Source: Trachythela sp. YZ-2020 | Taxonomy: Eukaryota > Cnidaria > Anthozoa > Malacalcyonacea > Clavulariidae | Reading direction: 5' to 3' | Length of the DNA: 64,000 nt | NCBI GenBank assembly: GCA_016169945.1 | Contig: JADLSH010000212.1 | Coordinates: 2,264,001 to 2,328,000 of the forward strand | Shown here: piece by piece, positions 23,647 to 35,848 of the stretch | Numbering within the stretch: position 1 is the first letter of the stretch | How the letters are laid out: each line of letters opens with the position of its first letter | Made by a program: the position numbers and the translations under genes | Notes under the pieces: generated by a model | Database searches by the model: none | What the model saw: only the letters and a program-made list of their open reading frames with translations | Told to the model about the DNA's origin: nothing

Positions 23647-24096
23647 AAATGGAAAGGGGAAATGGAAATTATACTCTAACGATTGTCATAATATTAACCA
23701 TAAAAACAACGGGGACGTCAACGTAAAACCTTCCCCTTGCGAGGTTTGATATTCAATATAGTGTACATAGAGTACGAATGATATAAATATATGCAGCTAT
23801 TTCAATTTAAGTTTTTCGCAAGCTAAAGGCAAATGCAAAATCCAAGTGCGGGGAGAAAGAAACATTTGTAAGATGAGACACTTTTGCTTGGTTAGCTAAA
23901 ATACTCTACCCTGGGTTTAATCCTGCATGCCAATACTTTCAATGAGAACAAGCTTATAAGCAGAAGTATAGGAAGCATGGAATAACTCCAATTGAAATAG
24001 CTGTAAATGTAATGGGAAAATATGCAAGCTGTACAAGATCATATATACTATTAACAATGAATTAACAAATAATATATCTTTCCTTTGATGCTTAAA

Positions 24097-24397
24097 CTAA
24101 TTATTGTTTCACCCTTTGGTTTATCAGTGGAACCTTTAGGGGGGACTTTTCGAGTACAAGGCATTTCACACCCTTTTGTTGGCATGCCATTCCGCAAGAA
24201 TGGCCACCACTACACATATCAATTACATGAAGTAACTTGTCCACCTTAAAAGCATCTAAAAGTTGCTCATATAAATTAACTGGTTTTTGCCTTTTAGATA
24301 CAATACCACTGTCTCTTTCTCTCACTGTCGTTTCCCCACACACAAAAAATAGGTTATCAGTTTCAACCACTTTGGTGGTTCTTGTCACCACAACTGG
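24097..24397 (-). CDS. candidate terminal exon, unknown protein
   Basis: On the minus strand a pyrimidine-rich acceptor (ttcaacctttccag) near 24398 is followed by about 98 open codons to a stop. The composition looks coding and includes CSGGHSCGMACQQKGVKC near the end, a small Cys/His-rich segment. I do not recognise the family. It lies inside the 11.7-kb element next to the left array and could be the 3' exon of an element-encoded gene. An overlapping plus-strand frame starts at 24484 but is less convincing. Confidence 0.4.
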
Positions 24398-24754
24398 AAA
24401 GGTTGAACAGGTGGGTAAACATTGCTCTACAAAAAAGCAGAAAATATCGGTAAGAATAATAGTAATACTAATATTTTACTCAGATGTCTAACCTCAGACA
24501 ATTTTACTTGTCAGCGGCAGAGTACTGCCAGAATATGTTAAGTGAAAATTTAGGGCAATCAAATGATGATACATTACATTTATCACTTAGGTTGAAACGA
24601 AAATTTGGTTACACAATTATTCCTAGTTTACATTGTTTAACAGCAGACAATTTAATTCATCGACAAATGAGTTGTACAAAACCTAATAAATCAGATTGTT
24701 TACATTCAGTGGTTAGACTTGTACTTTTGGGAATGATATCTGAATTCCGGTAAT

Positions 24755-26235
24755 AGGCAATGTCAAAGAGAAAACTTAGTATACTTAATAAAAATTATGT
24801 TTTTGTTCACACCAAGACAGGTTGCAAGGGATAATTAGTATTATTATAGAATATGTAGATATATACTGAATTAATATTATTATGCATTATGCTTTATGGG
24901 TCAAAGCTAAGTGACAGAGCCAGGCAACCAATAAAATATTAAGTCCAGTTTTCTGACATACAAGCACAAGATAATGCACCAATCTCCAAGGAAGACAGGC
25001 AGACCGCAGACCCCAGGACACTTGAATATTTTAATTTTTGTATCAATTTTCCACACAGCTATGTAAATACTGTACTACAAGATGAGGTTCCCCTGGATTG
25101 AGGTTCCCCTGGATTGAGTTTCCTAAATTGCCCAGCAATCTGGCAGCAACTTGTTGTTAAACATCTGTTGCCTGTGCAAAAATTGTTGTAAAACCTCCCT
25201 TGGTTTTGCCGACACTCCAGAGGGGGTAGAAACAAATTATCTAGATGCACAGCCGTGATTATAGTGAGAGTCTAGTAAATTCTTTTAGGTCAGTCCTACT
25301 GTCATATGGCATAGGAAATTCATTTACAAAGGCAATTCATTTACTAGGCAAGGTTATTTTGTGCTGGAAAATCTTCATTTCTAGTTAATGCGTAAGCATT
25401 TATATATTAATTAAGAAAACAGACCAATTATTTATATCACATATAATACACACTGTTTTTGCTAACATCTCATGGACCACATTAGTTCAGTGTTTAAATG
25501 TCAGAGAGAAAACTCAGTATGCTTTTTAGTTACCAAGACAGGTTCTTATAGAAGGGGCATTGCAGGACAAAGCCAAGTGAACATAGGAATACAAAATAAA
25601 TATGCAGCTGTCATTTGATTTCACCACCCCCAGGAAGGCAGGCAGACCCCGGGGCATTTGAATATTTTATAATTCTGTGTCAATTTCACCAGTACACATG
25701 AAATTTAAACCTTTGCTATACTAATGAGCATTGTTTATATTACTTTTTTAAGTAGCAGCTATAAAACAGTAACAATAAAACATTATTCTAGCTAAGATAG
25801 TTGAATTTCCTAAATTGCCCAGCACTCTGGCTGCAACTTGTTGTCAAACCCCTGTTGCCTGGGGAAACTTGTTCCCTTGGTTTTGCCCACACTCCATAGG
25901 GGGTGGAAACAAATTATAGGTACATAACTGTTAAATAAATTACTAGACTCTCTCACCATAATCAGGTCAGTCCTACTGTCATATGTCATACATCGACAAT
26001 GCATTATTAGTCAGGGTTATTAAACCCAGTTAATATTTATATCAAATATATAAAATTTATATATACACGATGTTTTGCAAACTTGTCATTGAGCACATTA
26101 GTTATTAAATTGTTATCATTAGTTATCATTGAGCACATTAGTATTTGTTTTAGTTCGCACTATAAAGACAGGTTCTGATGGAGACTTAATATTATCATAA
26201 AAGGGTCATTGAGCAATGAGCACATAAACAACTTT
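24755..26235. repeat. ~700-bp segment in 2+ direct copies
   Basis: Blocks recur in the same order about 690-740 bp apart: gtcaaagagaaaact (24762/25500), gcaggcagacc..catttgaatatttt (25000/25640) and tcctaaattgcccagca (25121/25808). A third partial unit follows at 26100-26200 (aagacaggttct). Within the repeat, the block at 25256-25281 reappears inverted at 25943-25968. Confidence 0.7.
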
Positions 26236-29029
26236 ATTATATAAACATAAGTGTTATATAGAGTTTTATGCCACTGGGAAAAATCGTATTTAAACACACG
26301 TAAAAAATACGATATTTTTACGTGTGAAAATATCATTTTTGCAAGCCAATCAACAAATTTACATATTAGTTTTGAGTTTCTACATGAATTGTCGTTTGTT
26401 TATAATTTGTTTATGCGCTCACTCGTGAGCAATATTCTCTTCAACACTCGAAATAAATTCCATATTTCCGCGCAACCATGTAATATTCTCTATTTATTAA
26501 CATCGAAGCACATGACATGTGGTTTCTTGACAAATGACAGGACTGTTTGCCGATATAATTGCATATAGTATAAAATAACATGCTTGCCAAAGCCTAAATA
26601 GGCCTACGAACAAACTGTTTCTACAATCTACATAGTAAAAGAGAGACGATGGAGAAGGTTTGATAATATTAATTTGTCCACGTTTGCGACAAAAGTCACA
26701 ATTCACAAAACAAATGGGCACTCGTATTTATAAACCATGCTCAGTGGAACTAAACATATCTATATACGCCTACCGTTCATATAATGCACAAATATGATCA
26801 ATGGATAGACAGTATACGCTATATGATATAATATACTTGTAACGCATTAGATCTTAAATTGTTTTAAAGATTAATCATAGTATCCTACCTTCGGGCTTCC
26901 CGGAGTAAATACTTTGTCTCTACAGCCGTCTTGAACTCGCCAATTTAGGAACCTTTTGAAAATTCAATATTGGATTTCACGGTTTGTTTGCTTCTTTAAA
27001 TTCAATCTATAAGAAAGACAAATTTTGCGTGAATTCAACTACTATGCTATTACAATTACAATTACAATTACAATTACAAATACAAATAAGACTAAATCTA
27101 ACTCATGACATAACGGCATATATTAAAACAATAATGTTTCCTTATTTCGGATCTATTTTAGATATAATTTACCTGTCTTTAGAGTATCAAATTGGCTTGA
27201 ACTTGCGCTCACTTTAATTTGGCCACAGCTAAGAGTTCCTTCTTTATATCTGATCTAACACGACAGTGCTCTTTTCGATATAAACGCTGTCGCTGTCCGT
27301 CTTTAGCAACGAACCACCACGTACAAAGAACGATCATGGCGTTCAGAATTAGCAGTTTTGCCACTATTAACGCTTCTTTTCCTGGTCTTAGTGGACGGCA
27401 TTACTGTTGTATAGTGTTGATGTGATTGTCCTGGCAAACTAATCAGAGTGTATGCAATGCTTCTGGAATCAGTTGATGCGCTATGCCTATGATTACTATG
27501 AATGTAATTTGAATATGTGATACATCTACAATCGACGACTCATCAACCAGGTGCACTGCCAATGAACCGACAACATGGTTAAGCAATACCATATATGGAA
27601 AAAATTGCGTGTGGGCCTAATTGCGCTGCACATTTCGAGTTTCATCAAAGTGCCTTTTACCAGTTATCCGCCACATATTTTCAAAAATTGTGAGCCGATT
27701 GCGATCAGTCACACAGTTATGCCTTATCACTGTTTCCTTGTTTGCCGTATTAATACACGAAAGTTGCACTAGACATCATCAGTTGGCAAATTTTTAGAAC
27801 AACATCCAACTATCGCGTGCTATGAATAACGAACCTCGTTACGCTTTGGCTTTGCGAAAAATTATATTATTTGAGTATTGGCATGCAATTGGATACTTGC
27901 CAGTCAGTACACATGGCAAGTCTATATTAGAAAATAAGTTAATTTTTGTGAACTTTACGCGATAAAAACCTCACATCAGTTCACAACCCCCATGCATAAT
28001 TCAAATTGGTCTCGCAGACGATAAGAAATCGATCACTGAAATTGTTTAACTATACAATGTCAATGTGAGATACAATTCCTGCCAATACTTTTATTATTAA
28101 TAGATCCAAAACACTGCGTAATACTCCAATAGCTCAAACTGAAGCCTCCATTTGACCATTGGCCATTTGGCCTTGCCCTTGGGCCTTTGCCTTTTGTGTA
28201 TTATCCAGAATAGTAGCGCTTATGCAATATGTTATATGGTCCTGGCAATCTGGCTTGTGGACCTTGTGCAATCTTACTATATATATATACTCAAAATATA
28301 GTATGCTTGCGGCACCTGGGCATATACATGTCATATACGACGGTTAGGTTCTACTAACCGTGCATAGACATTAGACATGATTAGGGTTTGAGTTCTGACT
28401 TTGTCTGTGATTGATACAATATTTCTCATTACGAAGTTTTCGTGCCAAAAACTTTACAGGGAAATGTGAATTGTTTCTATATAAAGTATAAAGTCTAGGT
28501 TCAATCATAACAGTGTAATGCAGTATTATCGTATATACATTTTCTGCCAATGACGAAAGATTTCTTCAAAACAGTCATAAGGTGAATGAGGATAGATCAG
28601 AGCTTATATAACGACCAGGAAATAGGAAGCAATTTGATTGGTAAGCGTGCCGTATGAGGCTGAAGGCGGGATTGTAATGCTGAAAGCTATCATAACAATT
28701 ATATGCGAGCTTAAATAAATCTAAACTTATCAGGTCTAAAACTGACCTGTTAACCTGGTATTTAAATAAGACAACGGTTTTACTTTTACAATAATTCTAA
28801 CACGCGCTGTGATAGTGTGGATGATGACACCAATGCTCAAGGCCAATTTGCATGCATCTGTAACACCATGACATGTCATGCACAGATAATAGCAATTTGA
28901 AACTATAATTCACGCAGACGACATCCTGTCTGGCGTAGCCGTTCAAAAAGCGTATAGACATTAGTGAATACTGAATAGACACGCGTATATGCCGGCTGAT
29001 CATGATCAGCTACATTCAGTTCATCTACA
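26236..29029. other. interior of the 11.7-kb element, no gene recognised
   Basis: About 2.8 kb with short frames only. A few attaca hexamers occur at 27050-27085 and a g/c/t-rich low-complexity stretch (ttggccatttggcc) near 28150. Diverged exons of an element gene could be here but cannot be assigned. Confidence 0.35.
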
Positions 29030-29310
29030 GAATGGACTTTACGAGTGATTTACTCGAACCAGACATCGATTCGCAAATTACGAGTCCTTTATCTAGTCGA
29101 GCATAAATTGTTTCTTCAATACGAACTGGTGATTTGTGCGAAGTTGACTTCAATACCGACAGCTGTGGTGAACTAGATGCGTCGACTAATCGTCTATTTC
29201 ACAGATGAAGACGACGAAGCAACTCAGTTAGATGTTTCAACGTCCGATGGCGATGACGATGTTCGTTGTTCTCCCATAGTATATACAAGTGATGAAAGTG
29301 ATAGCGAAGG
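29030..29310 (+). CDS. candidate 5' coding segment(s), acidic protein
   Basis: An ATG near 29032 opens 24 codons (MDFTSDLLEPDID..). A second open stretch at about 29190-29310 reads an acidic, Ser/Asp-rich segment (DEDDEATQLDVSTSDGDDD, then SDESDSEG) and ends at a donor-like ag|gtaact. Acidic leaders of this sort are common in transposase genes, but there is no diagnostic domain and the two stretches are in different frames. Confidence 0.3.
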
Positions 29311-31120
29311 TAACTAAACCTAGTCTATACCATACACGAGCAAAAATATACAGGGTTTTTATGGCAACGAGGCACTTCTATATAGTGCAGAATTGCCGCA
29401 ACTTGCAACAAACACTGATTTCAATGTATGTGACTTGTTCATTGAAATGTTTACGAAAGTTGTCTCATGTTTTGAAACCTATATCATCACGACCATCACA
29501 TATTTTATGCGCAAACCTTTTTAATTATAAACATCGAATCACGCGCAGACGCGCTGAGGTCAGTTTGGTTTTGTTGCAAGTTGCAGCAATTCTGGAGCTC
29601 GTATTAGAGTTGGCAAGCGAAAATTTGCACCCCTTGTCAAACGAGAACAAGACTCAAGAGTTATTCTAAAATTTTAGTAAACAAAGTGTTTAAATTTTCA
29701 TTTTAGCTTTTCTTGTATATGACGTGTTTTTGTTAAGCTAATTTTTGTATGGAGTAGGAAACTTAGTCTGAATATAGTTGCCTGAAAACTGGTCGAACCA
29801 TAGTCAAGCGAACAAAACACTCATGACATCAACTCTCATCAAAATTAAAAACAGGTCAAAGTTAGTATGAATGAGAGTTGGTGGTCACCTCGGGTGGCCA
29901 AACCATAGGTAGGTCAAGGTTAGGGTTAGTGTTAGGATCAGGGTTAGGCATATTCGTGCGCGAAACATGGGAGGTTAACCGAGAGTTGCAACTCTCATCA
30001 GTTTGACCGGGGCTTTAAAGCACCTTTAATGCTTTATAGTTGATAATGCGGCTCATTTCATGGGATATTTTTTATAGCAACAGCGAGGCGGTCTGTTTAT
30101 TTAATAAATCGAAGTACAGTTAGTAGCTTTACTAACCGTGATCGACGTGAATATTTGTAGTGAAGCTGTACGGGGATCAGTGGCGTTGATATGCTCATAG
30201 TTAATATATGATATGATATGCCATAATTATATTCATGCTGCATTACTGCCTTACTGCAGTCAAATATTCCTTCCAGTTTCCTTGCAAATAATTGCCTGAC
30301 TAGCAAAATATTTTTGTGAGACTATACACCTTGTGGCTTTAAGCCATATAAGTGTTATTATTGCTTAATAAATTACACTGTCATATGCCCATTCGTGGAC
30401 ACACGTCGCGGACCGAACTATACTGTAGGTGAAAACACAGTAACACACGAATAATAATACGAAACGTAATCCTGTAAAGCCTAAGGCGAAGATTAACATC
30501 TCGAAACCCAAGATATCCTGAGTTAAAACAAGACAAGAATGCGTTGTGATATTTTGATTAGGATTCATATTATGTCAGCTTGTATTCAAGATGGTTTACC
30601 ATTTTTATACACTTGGCTGTATGACCAAATAGTAAATTTATTGAAATATATATTTGTTTATAAAGTTATAAAGATTAGCACTTCACGTGCAGTGAAATAT
30701 TTGTCACCTGGTCTGCCCAGGAAATAGGAATTAAAGAATCAGAATGAATGGATATTTCTATGTTTTTTTAATTACGTTATACGAGCAATTGTGATTTAGG
30801 AATACAAAGAATCAGTTGAACGAAACTGTAAAGAATATTTTGATTGAAGTATGAAAAGAAATAAAGACCGCCTGTTCGGCTGTACCTTTATTTGCTTATC
30901 GTGATTAAAATAGATCTGTCCTAGCAGTTCAGAGATTGGTTCAAAACTTGAGATTAAATCTAAAAGAAGCAGTGAGATCCACAACTCTTCTGCAAGACTT
31001 AATTTATTAGCGTGCTGTGCATGGGACGTACATTATAGCGCAGAAACCTCCCTCCTCCTCCCTGTTTTAGCTGGTTTCATAATATAAATTAAAAGATCAC
31101 TATTTTGTTATTTTGTTCAG
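29311..31120. other. interior of the 11.7-kb element, no gene recognised
   Basis: Open frames are at most 126 codons (29289-29669, +) and unrecognised. A short degenerate gttaggg run lies at 29912-29950. Confidence 0.35.
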
Positions 31121-31221
31121 GTGTATACAGGACCATATGTCAGGCCTTCAGGTCTAGGAGTAGCCCATGTTGATGACATTTGGGAGTTTGTTGTTGGTGG
31201 GGGATTTGTGGCTGTGTAAAG
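31121..31221 (+). CDS. candidate terminal exon, unknown protein
   Basis: A good acceptor (attttgttcag) is followed by 32 open codons and a stop (gtgtaa). The peptide VYTGPYVRPSGLG..HVDDIWEFVVGG has coding-like composition, but I cannot place it. It is in plus orientation close to the right satellite array. Confidence 0.35.
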
Positions 31222-31635
31222 TGCTTGAAAAGCGCAGGATAAGGTCCTTGTAGGATATTGGAGACGGTCGTGGAATAAGAAATGGTATAGCCATGGGTAC
31301 AAAGGGCCGGCAAGTAGCTATGGACTGACGAATTTTGGAAAGACTGTATATATTTTACTGCGTTTGAACTAAAGGATTCGAAGCTTTGCCCAGAGACAAA
31401 ACGCCAAATTAGGGGTTTCATGTCACAGTAAACTGAGTAAACAAATTAAAAGTGTAGTCATGCAAGGCACTTCTGCACTGTGGAACGTTCGCACAAACTC
31501 TATCAATTGAATGTAGAAAACAATTTCAGTGGTAGAAAACTGTAATAATTGTAGTGTTAATCCAAAAAATTGAATGAATGCTGTCAGGTTGACGAGGCAA
31601 TACTGAATTATATATTTTGTATCAAAATGTTGAAA

Positions 31636-33803
31636 TTGGCGCTGCAATTGCAGAGCCAAACTCCAATCTTGGCTCTGCAATTGCAGCGCCAAACTCTAAT
31701 CTTGGCTCTGCAATTGCCAAACTCCAATCTTGGCTCTGCAATTGCAGCGCCAAACTCTAATCTTGGCTCTGCAATTGCAGCGCCAAACTCCAATCTTGGC
31801 TCTGCAATTGCAGCGCCAAACTCTAATCTTGGCTCTGCAATTGCAGCGCCAAACTCCAATTTTGGCTCTGCAATTGCAGCGCCAAACTCTAATCTTGGCT
31901 CTGCAATTGCAGCGCCAAACTCCAATTTTGGCTCTGCAATTGCAGCGCCAAACTCCAATCTTGGCTCTGCAATTGCAGCGCCAAACTCCAATCTTGGCTC
32001 TGCAATTGCAGCGCCAAACTCCAATCTTGGCTCTGCAATTGCAGCGCCAAACTCCAATCTTGGCTCTGCAATTGCAGCGCCAAACTCTAATCTTGGCTCT
32101 GCAATTGCAGCGCCAAACTCCAATCTTGGCTCTGCAATTGCAGCGCCAAACTCTAATCTTGGCTCTGCAATTGCAGCGCCAAACTCCAATATTGGCTCTG
32201 CAATTGCAGCGCCAAACTCTAATCTTGGCTCTGCAATTGCAGCGCCAAACTCCAATCTTGGCTCTGCAATTGCAGCGCCAAACTCCAATCTTGGCTCTGC
32301 AATTGCAGCGCCAAACTCCAATCTTGGCTCTGCAATTGCAGCGCCAAACTCCAATCTTGGCTCTGCAATTGCAGCGCCAAACTCTAATCTTGGCTCTGCA
32401 ATTGCAGCGCCAAACTCTAATCTTGGCTCTGCAATTGCAGCGCCAAACTCCAATCTTGGCTCTGCAATTGCAGCGCCAAACTCCAATCTTGGCTCTGCAA
32501 TTGCAGCGCCAAACGCTAATCTTGGCTCTGCAATTGCATCGCCAAACTCTAATCTTGGCTCTGCAATTGCAGCGCCAAACTCCAATCTTGGCTCTGCAAT
32601 TGCAGCGCCAAACTCCAATCTTGGCTCTGCAATTGCAGCGCCAAACTCTAATCTTGGCTCTGCAATTGCATCGCCAAACTCTAATCTTGGCTCTGCAATT
32701 GCAGCGCCAAACTCCAATCTTGGCTCTGCAATTGCAGCGCCAAACTCTAATCTTGGCTCTGCAATTGCAGCGCCAAACTCCAATCTTGGCTCTGCAATTG
32801 CAGCGCCAAACTCTAATCTTGGCTCTGCAATTGCATCGCCAAACTCTAATCTTGGCTCTGCAATTGCAGCGCCAAACTCCAATCTTGGCTCTGCAATTGC
32901 AGCGCCAAACTCCAATCTTGGCTCTGCAATTGCAGCGCCAAACTCTAATCTTGGCTCTGCAATTGCATCGCCAAACTCTAATCTTGGCTCTGCAATTGCA
33001 GCGCCAAACTCCAATCTTGGCTCTGCAATTGCAGCGCCAAACTCTAATCTTGGCTCTGCAATTGCAGCGCCAAACTCCAATCTTGGCTCTGCAATTGCAG
33101 CGCCAAACTCTAATCTTGGCTCTGCAATTGCAGCGCCATACTCCAATTTTGGCTCTGCAATTGCAGCGCCAAACTCTAATCTTGGCTCTGCAATTGCAGC
33201 GCCAAACTCCAATCTTGGCTCTGCAATTGCAGCGCCAAACTCCAATCTTGGCTCTGCAATTGCAGCGCCAAACTCCAATCTTGGCTCTGCAATTGCAGCG
33301 CCAAACTCCAATCTTGGCTCTGCAATTGCAGCGCCAAACTCTAATCTTGGCTCTGCAATTTGCAGCGCCAAACTCTAATCTTGGCTCTGCAATTGCAGCG
33401 CCAAACTCCAATCTTGGCTCTGCAATTGCAGCGCCAAACTCCAATCTTGGCTCTGCAATTGCAGCGCCAAACTCTAATCTTGGCTCTGCAATTGCAGCGC
33501 CAAACTCTAATCTTGGCTCTGCAATTGCATCGCCAAACTCCAATCTTGGCTCTGCAATTGCAGCGCCAAACTCCAATCTTGGCTCTGCAATTGCAGCGCC
33601 AAACTCCAATCTTGGCTCTGCAATTGCATCGCCAAACTCCAATCTTGGCTCTGCAATTGCAGCGCCAAACTCCAATCTTGGCTCTGCAATTGCAGTGCCA
33701 AACTCCAATCTTGGCTCTGCAATTGCAGTGCCAAACTCCAATCTTGGCTCTGCAATGGCAGAGCCAAGATTGGAGTTTGGCGCTGCAATTGCAGAGCCAA
33801 GAT
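31636..33803 (-). repeat. 33-bp palindromic satellite, right array (~66 units)
   Basis: Same unit as 22714-23646, inverted for most of its length. Orientation flips at both array edges: the first half-unit at 31636 and the last two units from about 33757 read the other way, with the switch inside the palindromic core. A gcatcg variant at about 32537, 32669, 32833 and 32966 marks a 297-bp (9-unit) higher-order period. Open frames of up to 722 codons on both strands are artefacts of the 33-bp period. Confidence 0.95.
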
Positions 33804-33962
33804 AAGCACTTACGAAACAACCGTTTTTTTGTAGAATATAGCAACACCTAATTTTTCGTTGCAAGAAACTGATTAATATTGTCTAAATAGCATTATAAAA
33901 ATCGATTTTCTGGATTTGTTGTCAATATTTGAGATAATAGTAAAATATTGCAGGATTTTGTC

Positions 33963-33997
33963 TAAATAGAATATTTCACTTAGCTTTAGAACGTGTT
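33963..33997 (-). repeat. right TIR of the 11.7-kb element
   Basis: 35 bp ending GAACGTGTT; inverted partner of 22293-22327 with one mismatch, followed by the AAAA duplication. Confidence 0.85.
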
Positions 33998-34890
33998 AAA
34001 ACCACTCATCGCCAAATATAGCACCGTAGCCCAAACTACCAGCAGCATCGGTATATAGATTTAAACTGAACGAATCGTTCCAAACATCACTGAGAAAAAA
34101 CGATCGGCCATTAAAATCGTCCAAAAAGGACAGCCAAATGGCAAGATCGGCCTTAACCGATTTAGTGAGACGAATGAAGTGGTGTGGGAACTTGATGCCT
34201 TTTGTCAAATCGATAAGACGGCGCAAGAAAGCCCGACCAGGGACAACTACCGAGCAAGCAAAATTAAGTAAACCGGTCAACGATTGTATTTCACGCAAAG
34301 TAACTTTTTTGCGACGCAGAAAGCCAGAGATTAGAGATTTGCATTTATCGGTTTTGTCGTCTGGTAAACGGGCCTCCATGCGCAAATTAAGTGTCTAATT
34401 CAATGCCAGCAAAAGAAAGAATAGTTTGTGGGCCGACAGTTTTTTCGGGTGCGATTGGTATGCCTAAATATTTACAGAGAGATAAGAAACGGACAAGGTC
34501 AATGCGACATTGGTGATAAGTAGATGACTCAATTAGATAATCGTCAAGAATGTGGATCAGATGTGGGATTTGTAAGTGTTTTTTAGCAACCCACTCGAAA
34601 GCAGTGCTAAACATCTCGAAAGTGCGACAAGATGACGCGCAGCCAAAGGGCATAACGCGATCATAGTAATACTTCCCTTGCCAAAACATTCCTACAAGAT
34701 CGTAATCGGAAGGCCTTATTGGGATAATACGAAATGCGCTCTTTATATCTGTTTTTGCCAGGAAACAGCCGCGTCCTAATTCTTTGATCATTTTAACAGC
34801 ATCATCAGCACGAGCATAATGTACAGTCGAATGTTCGTGAGAAATGCCGTCATTAACAGATTCATTTCCGCTCCGATATTCCATCTACAA
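33998..34890 (-). pseudogene. DIRS reverse transcriptase and start of RNase H
   Basis: Minus strand. The first piece (34884-34387) reads SVNDGI, LAKTDIKSAFRIIPI (motif A with catalytic Asp), MPFGCASSCRTFE and HILDDYLI (the catalytic DD). The second piece (34385-33998) reads the RT connection (REIQSLTGLLNFAC) and the RNase H start (LYTDAAGSLGYGAIFG). A one-base shift separates them near 34390. The RT N-terminus and any gag are missing beyond about 34890. The gene continues at 22288 after the 11.7-kb insertion. Confidence 0.88.
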
Positions 34891-35104
34891 ACACCTTCTA
34901 CTATTATACGCTGAACCAGTGGTCGAACTATGCAGTGGCTATTTTCTTTAAATCATGCGCAAATTGTTTGCACAGTCTCTGGAAGACTAGATTCCACTGT
35001 TTAATTTGATACCAAAATCTTAAAATTTGACGCAGGATTTCTTATTACCTTTGACGATTTGTGTAGTGAATGTATTGCGCGACAGTGTTCATTTTGACGC
35101 ATAG

Positions 35105-35760
35105 TTGTTTATACAGACAGTAAGCGATGAATTTACAGAAGAATACATGGGAGAAACTGTTCGAATAAAAACGACTATCCTCTTTTATATATTATTATTA
35201 TCAGCTCTGTCTAAAACCTGGGTAACTGAAACTATTGATTCTGTAGTCAATAAATACATTCAAAAATGGCTTGAAATACCAATTTCTGGAACATTAAGTA
35301 ACATTTACCTAACCCGCAACAAATTTGGTCTAAGTATCTTCCCACCATCTGTCAAATTCATCCAATGGCAAACAGGCCTACGTAATGCATTAAAAACATC
35401 TCAAAACCACTTGATTTGCTAAGGTTCATTTTTCTCGCACGTCTCAAAATTCTCCCTATCACAGTTCAACTCCCTTTGGTCTGTTGCTCAATCAAAGCTA
35501 CCAAAGAACATTTTTAACTTCACCACCTTACCAGATGGGGTTTAGTTTCGAGTCCTGAATGTTCATTTTGCTTGTGTGCTGAAACTCTGTTACACGTGGT
35601 TGCCGGCTGTCAATCTTATCTAGAACGCTTTACATGAAAACATTTCTAACTGTAAATACGTATAAACTATATACTGACCTACCTGGACCAGCAAACCTGG
35701 CACGCGGATATATTTTTGCCAATTTTGTCATTCCCTCACGGATTTTAGAGCTAATTTAAG
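35105..35760 (+). pseudogene. R2-like LINE C-terminal fragment
   Basis: Plus-strand frames matching, in order, the C-terminal half of the LINE at 37485-39150: TWVTETIDSVVNKYIQKWLE, RNKFGLSIFPPS, then SLWSVAQSKLPKNIFNF and the CCHC segment CSFCLCAETLLHVVAGC near 35560. A deletion after the IFNF block and several frame breaks make it non-functional. The CCHC motif before a restriction-like endonuclease is characteristic of R2/NeSL/CRE-type LINEs; the endonuclease itself is barely traceable. Confidence 0.75.
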
Positions 35761-35848
35761 CTCTTTGATTAAAGCATCGTTGTTTTGAGAGTTGTGCGGT
35801 ATCATTCTTGCAGGGGATATCGATTAATCTCGAAAGAAATGCATTTAA

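Larger units (their letters stand above)
22293..33997. mobile_element. 11.7-kb TIR element with inverted satellite arrays
   Basis: The terminal inverted repeats are 35 bp (22293-22327 and 33963-33997, 34 of 35 matching; they begin AACACGTTCTA). They are flanked by AAAA on both sides (22289-22292 and 33998-34001). The element splits a DIRS RNase H gene whose frame is restored when it is removed with one AAAA. Inside each end lies an array of the same 33-bp palindromic satellite, in inverted orientation (22714-23646 and 31636-33803). The 8-kb middle has exon-like fragments (24097-24397 minus; 29030-29310 and 31121-31221 plus) but no recognisable transposase. A 4-bp duplication would fit Chapaev, Sola1 or Academ-type elements, but the homopolymer target makes the length uncertain. 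Confidence 0.8.

Noticed and set aside
27050..27085. (attaca)n as a notable microsatellite
   Set aside because: About five copies; ordinary low-complexity sequence.
29912..29950. Interstitial telomeric repeat (ttaggg-like)
   Set aside because: Only a few irregular gttaggg words mixed with other sequence; too short to support.
31570..33864. Open frames of 587-722 codons on both strands (and similar ones at 22637-23679)
   Set aside because: They are created by a 33-bp repeat (a multiple of three) lacking stops in several phases; translated units are identical repeats in every frame and strand.
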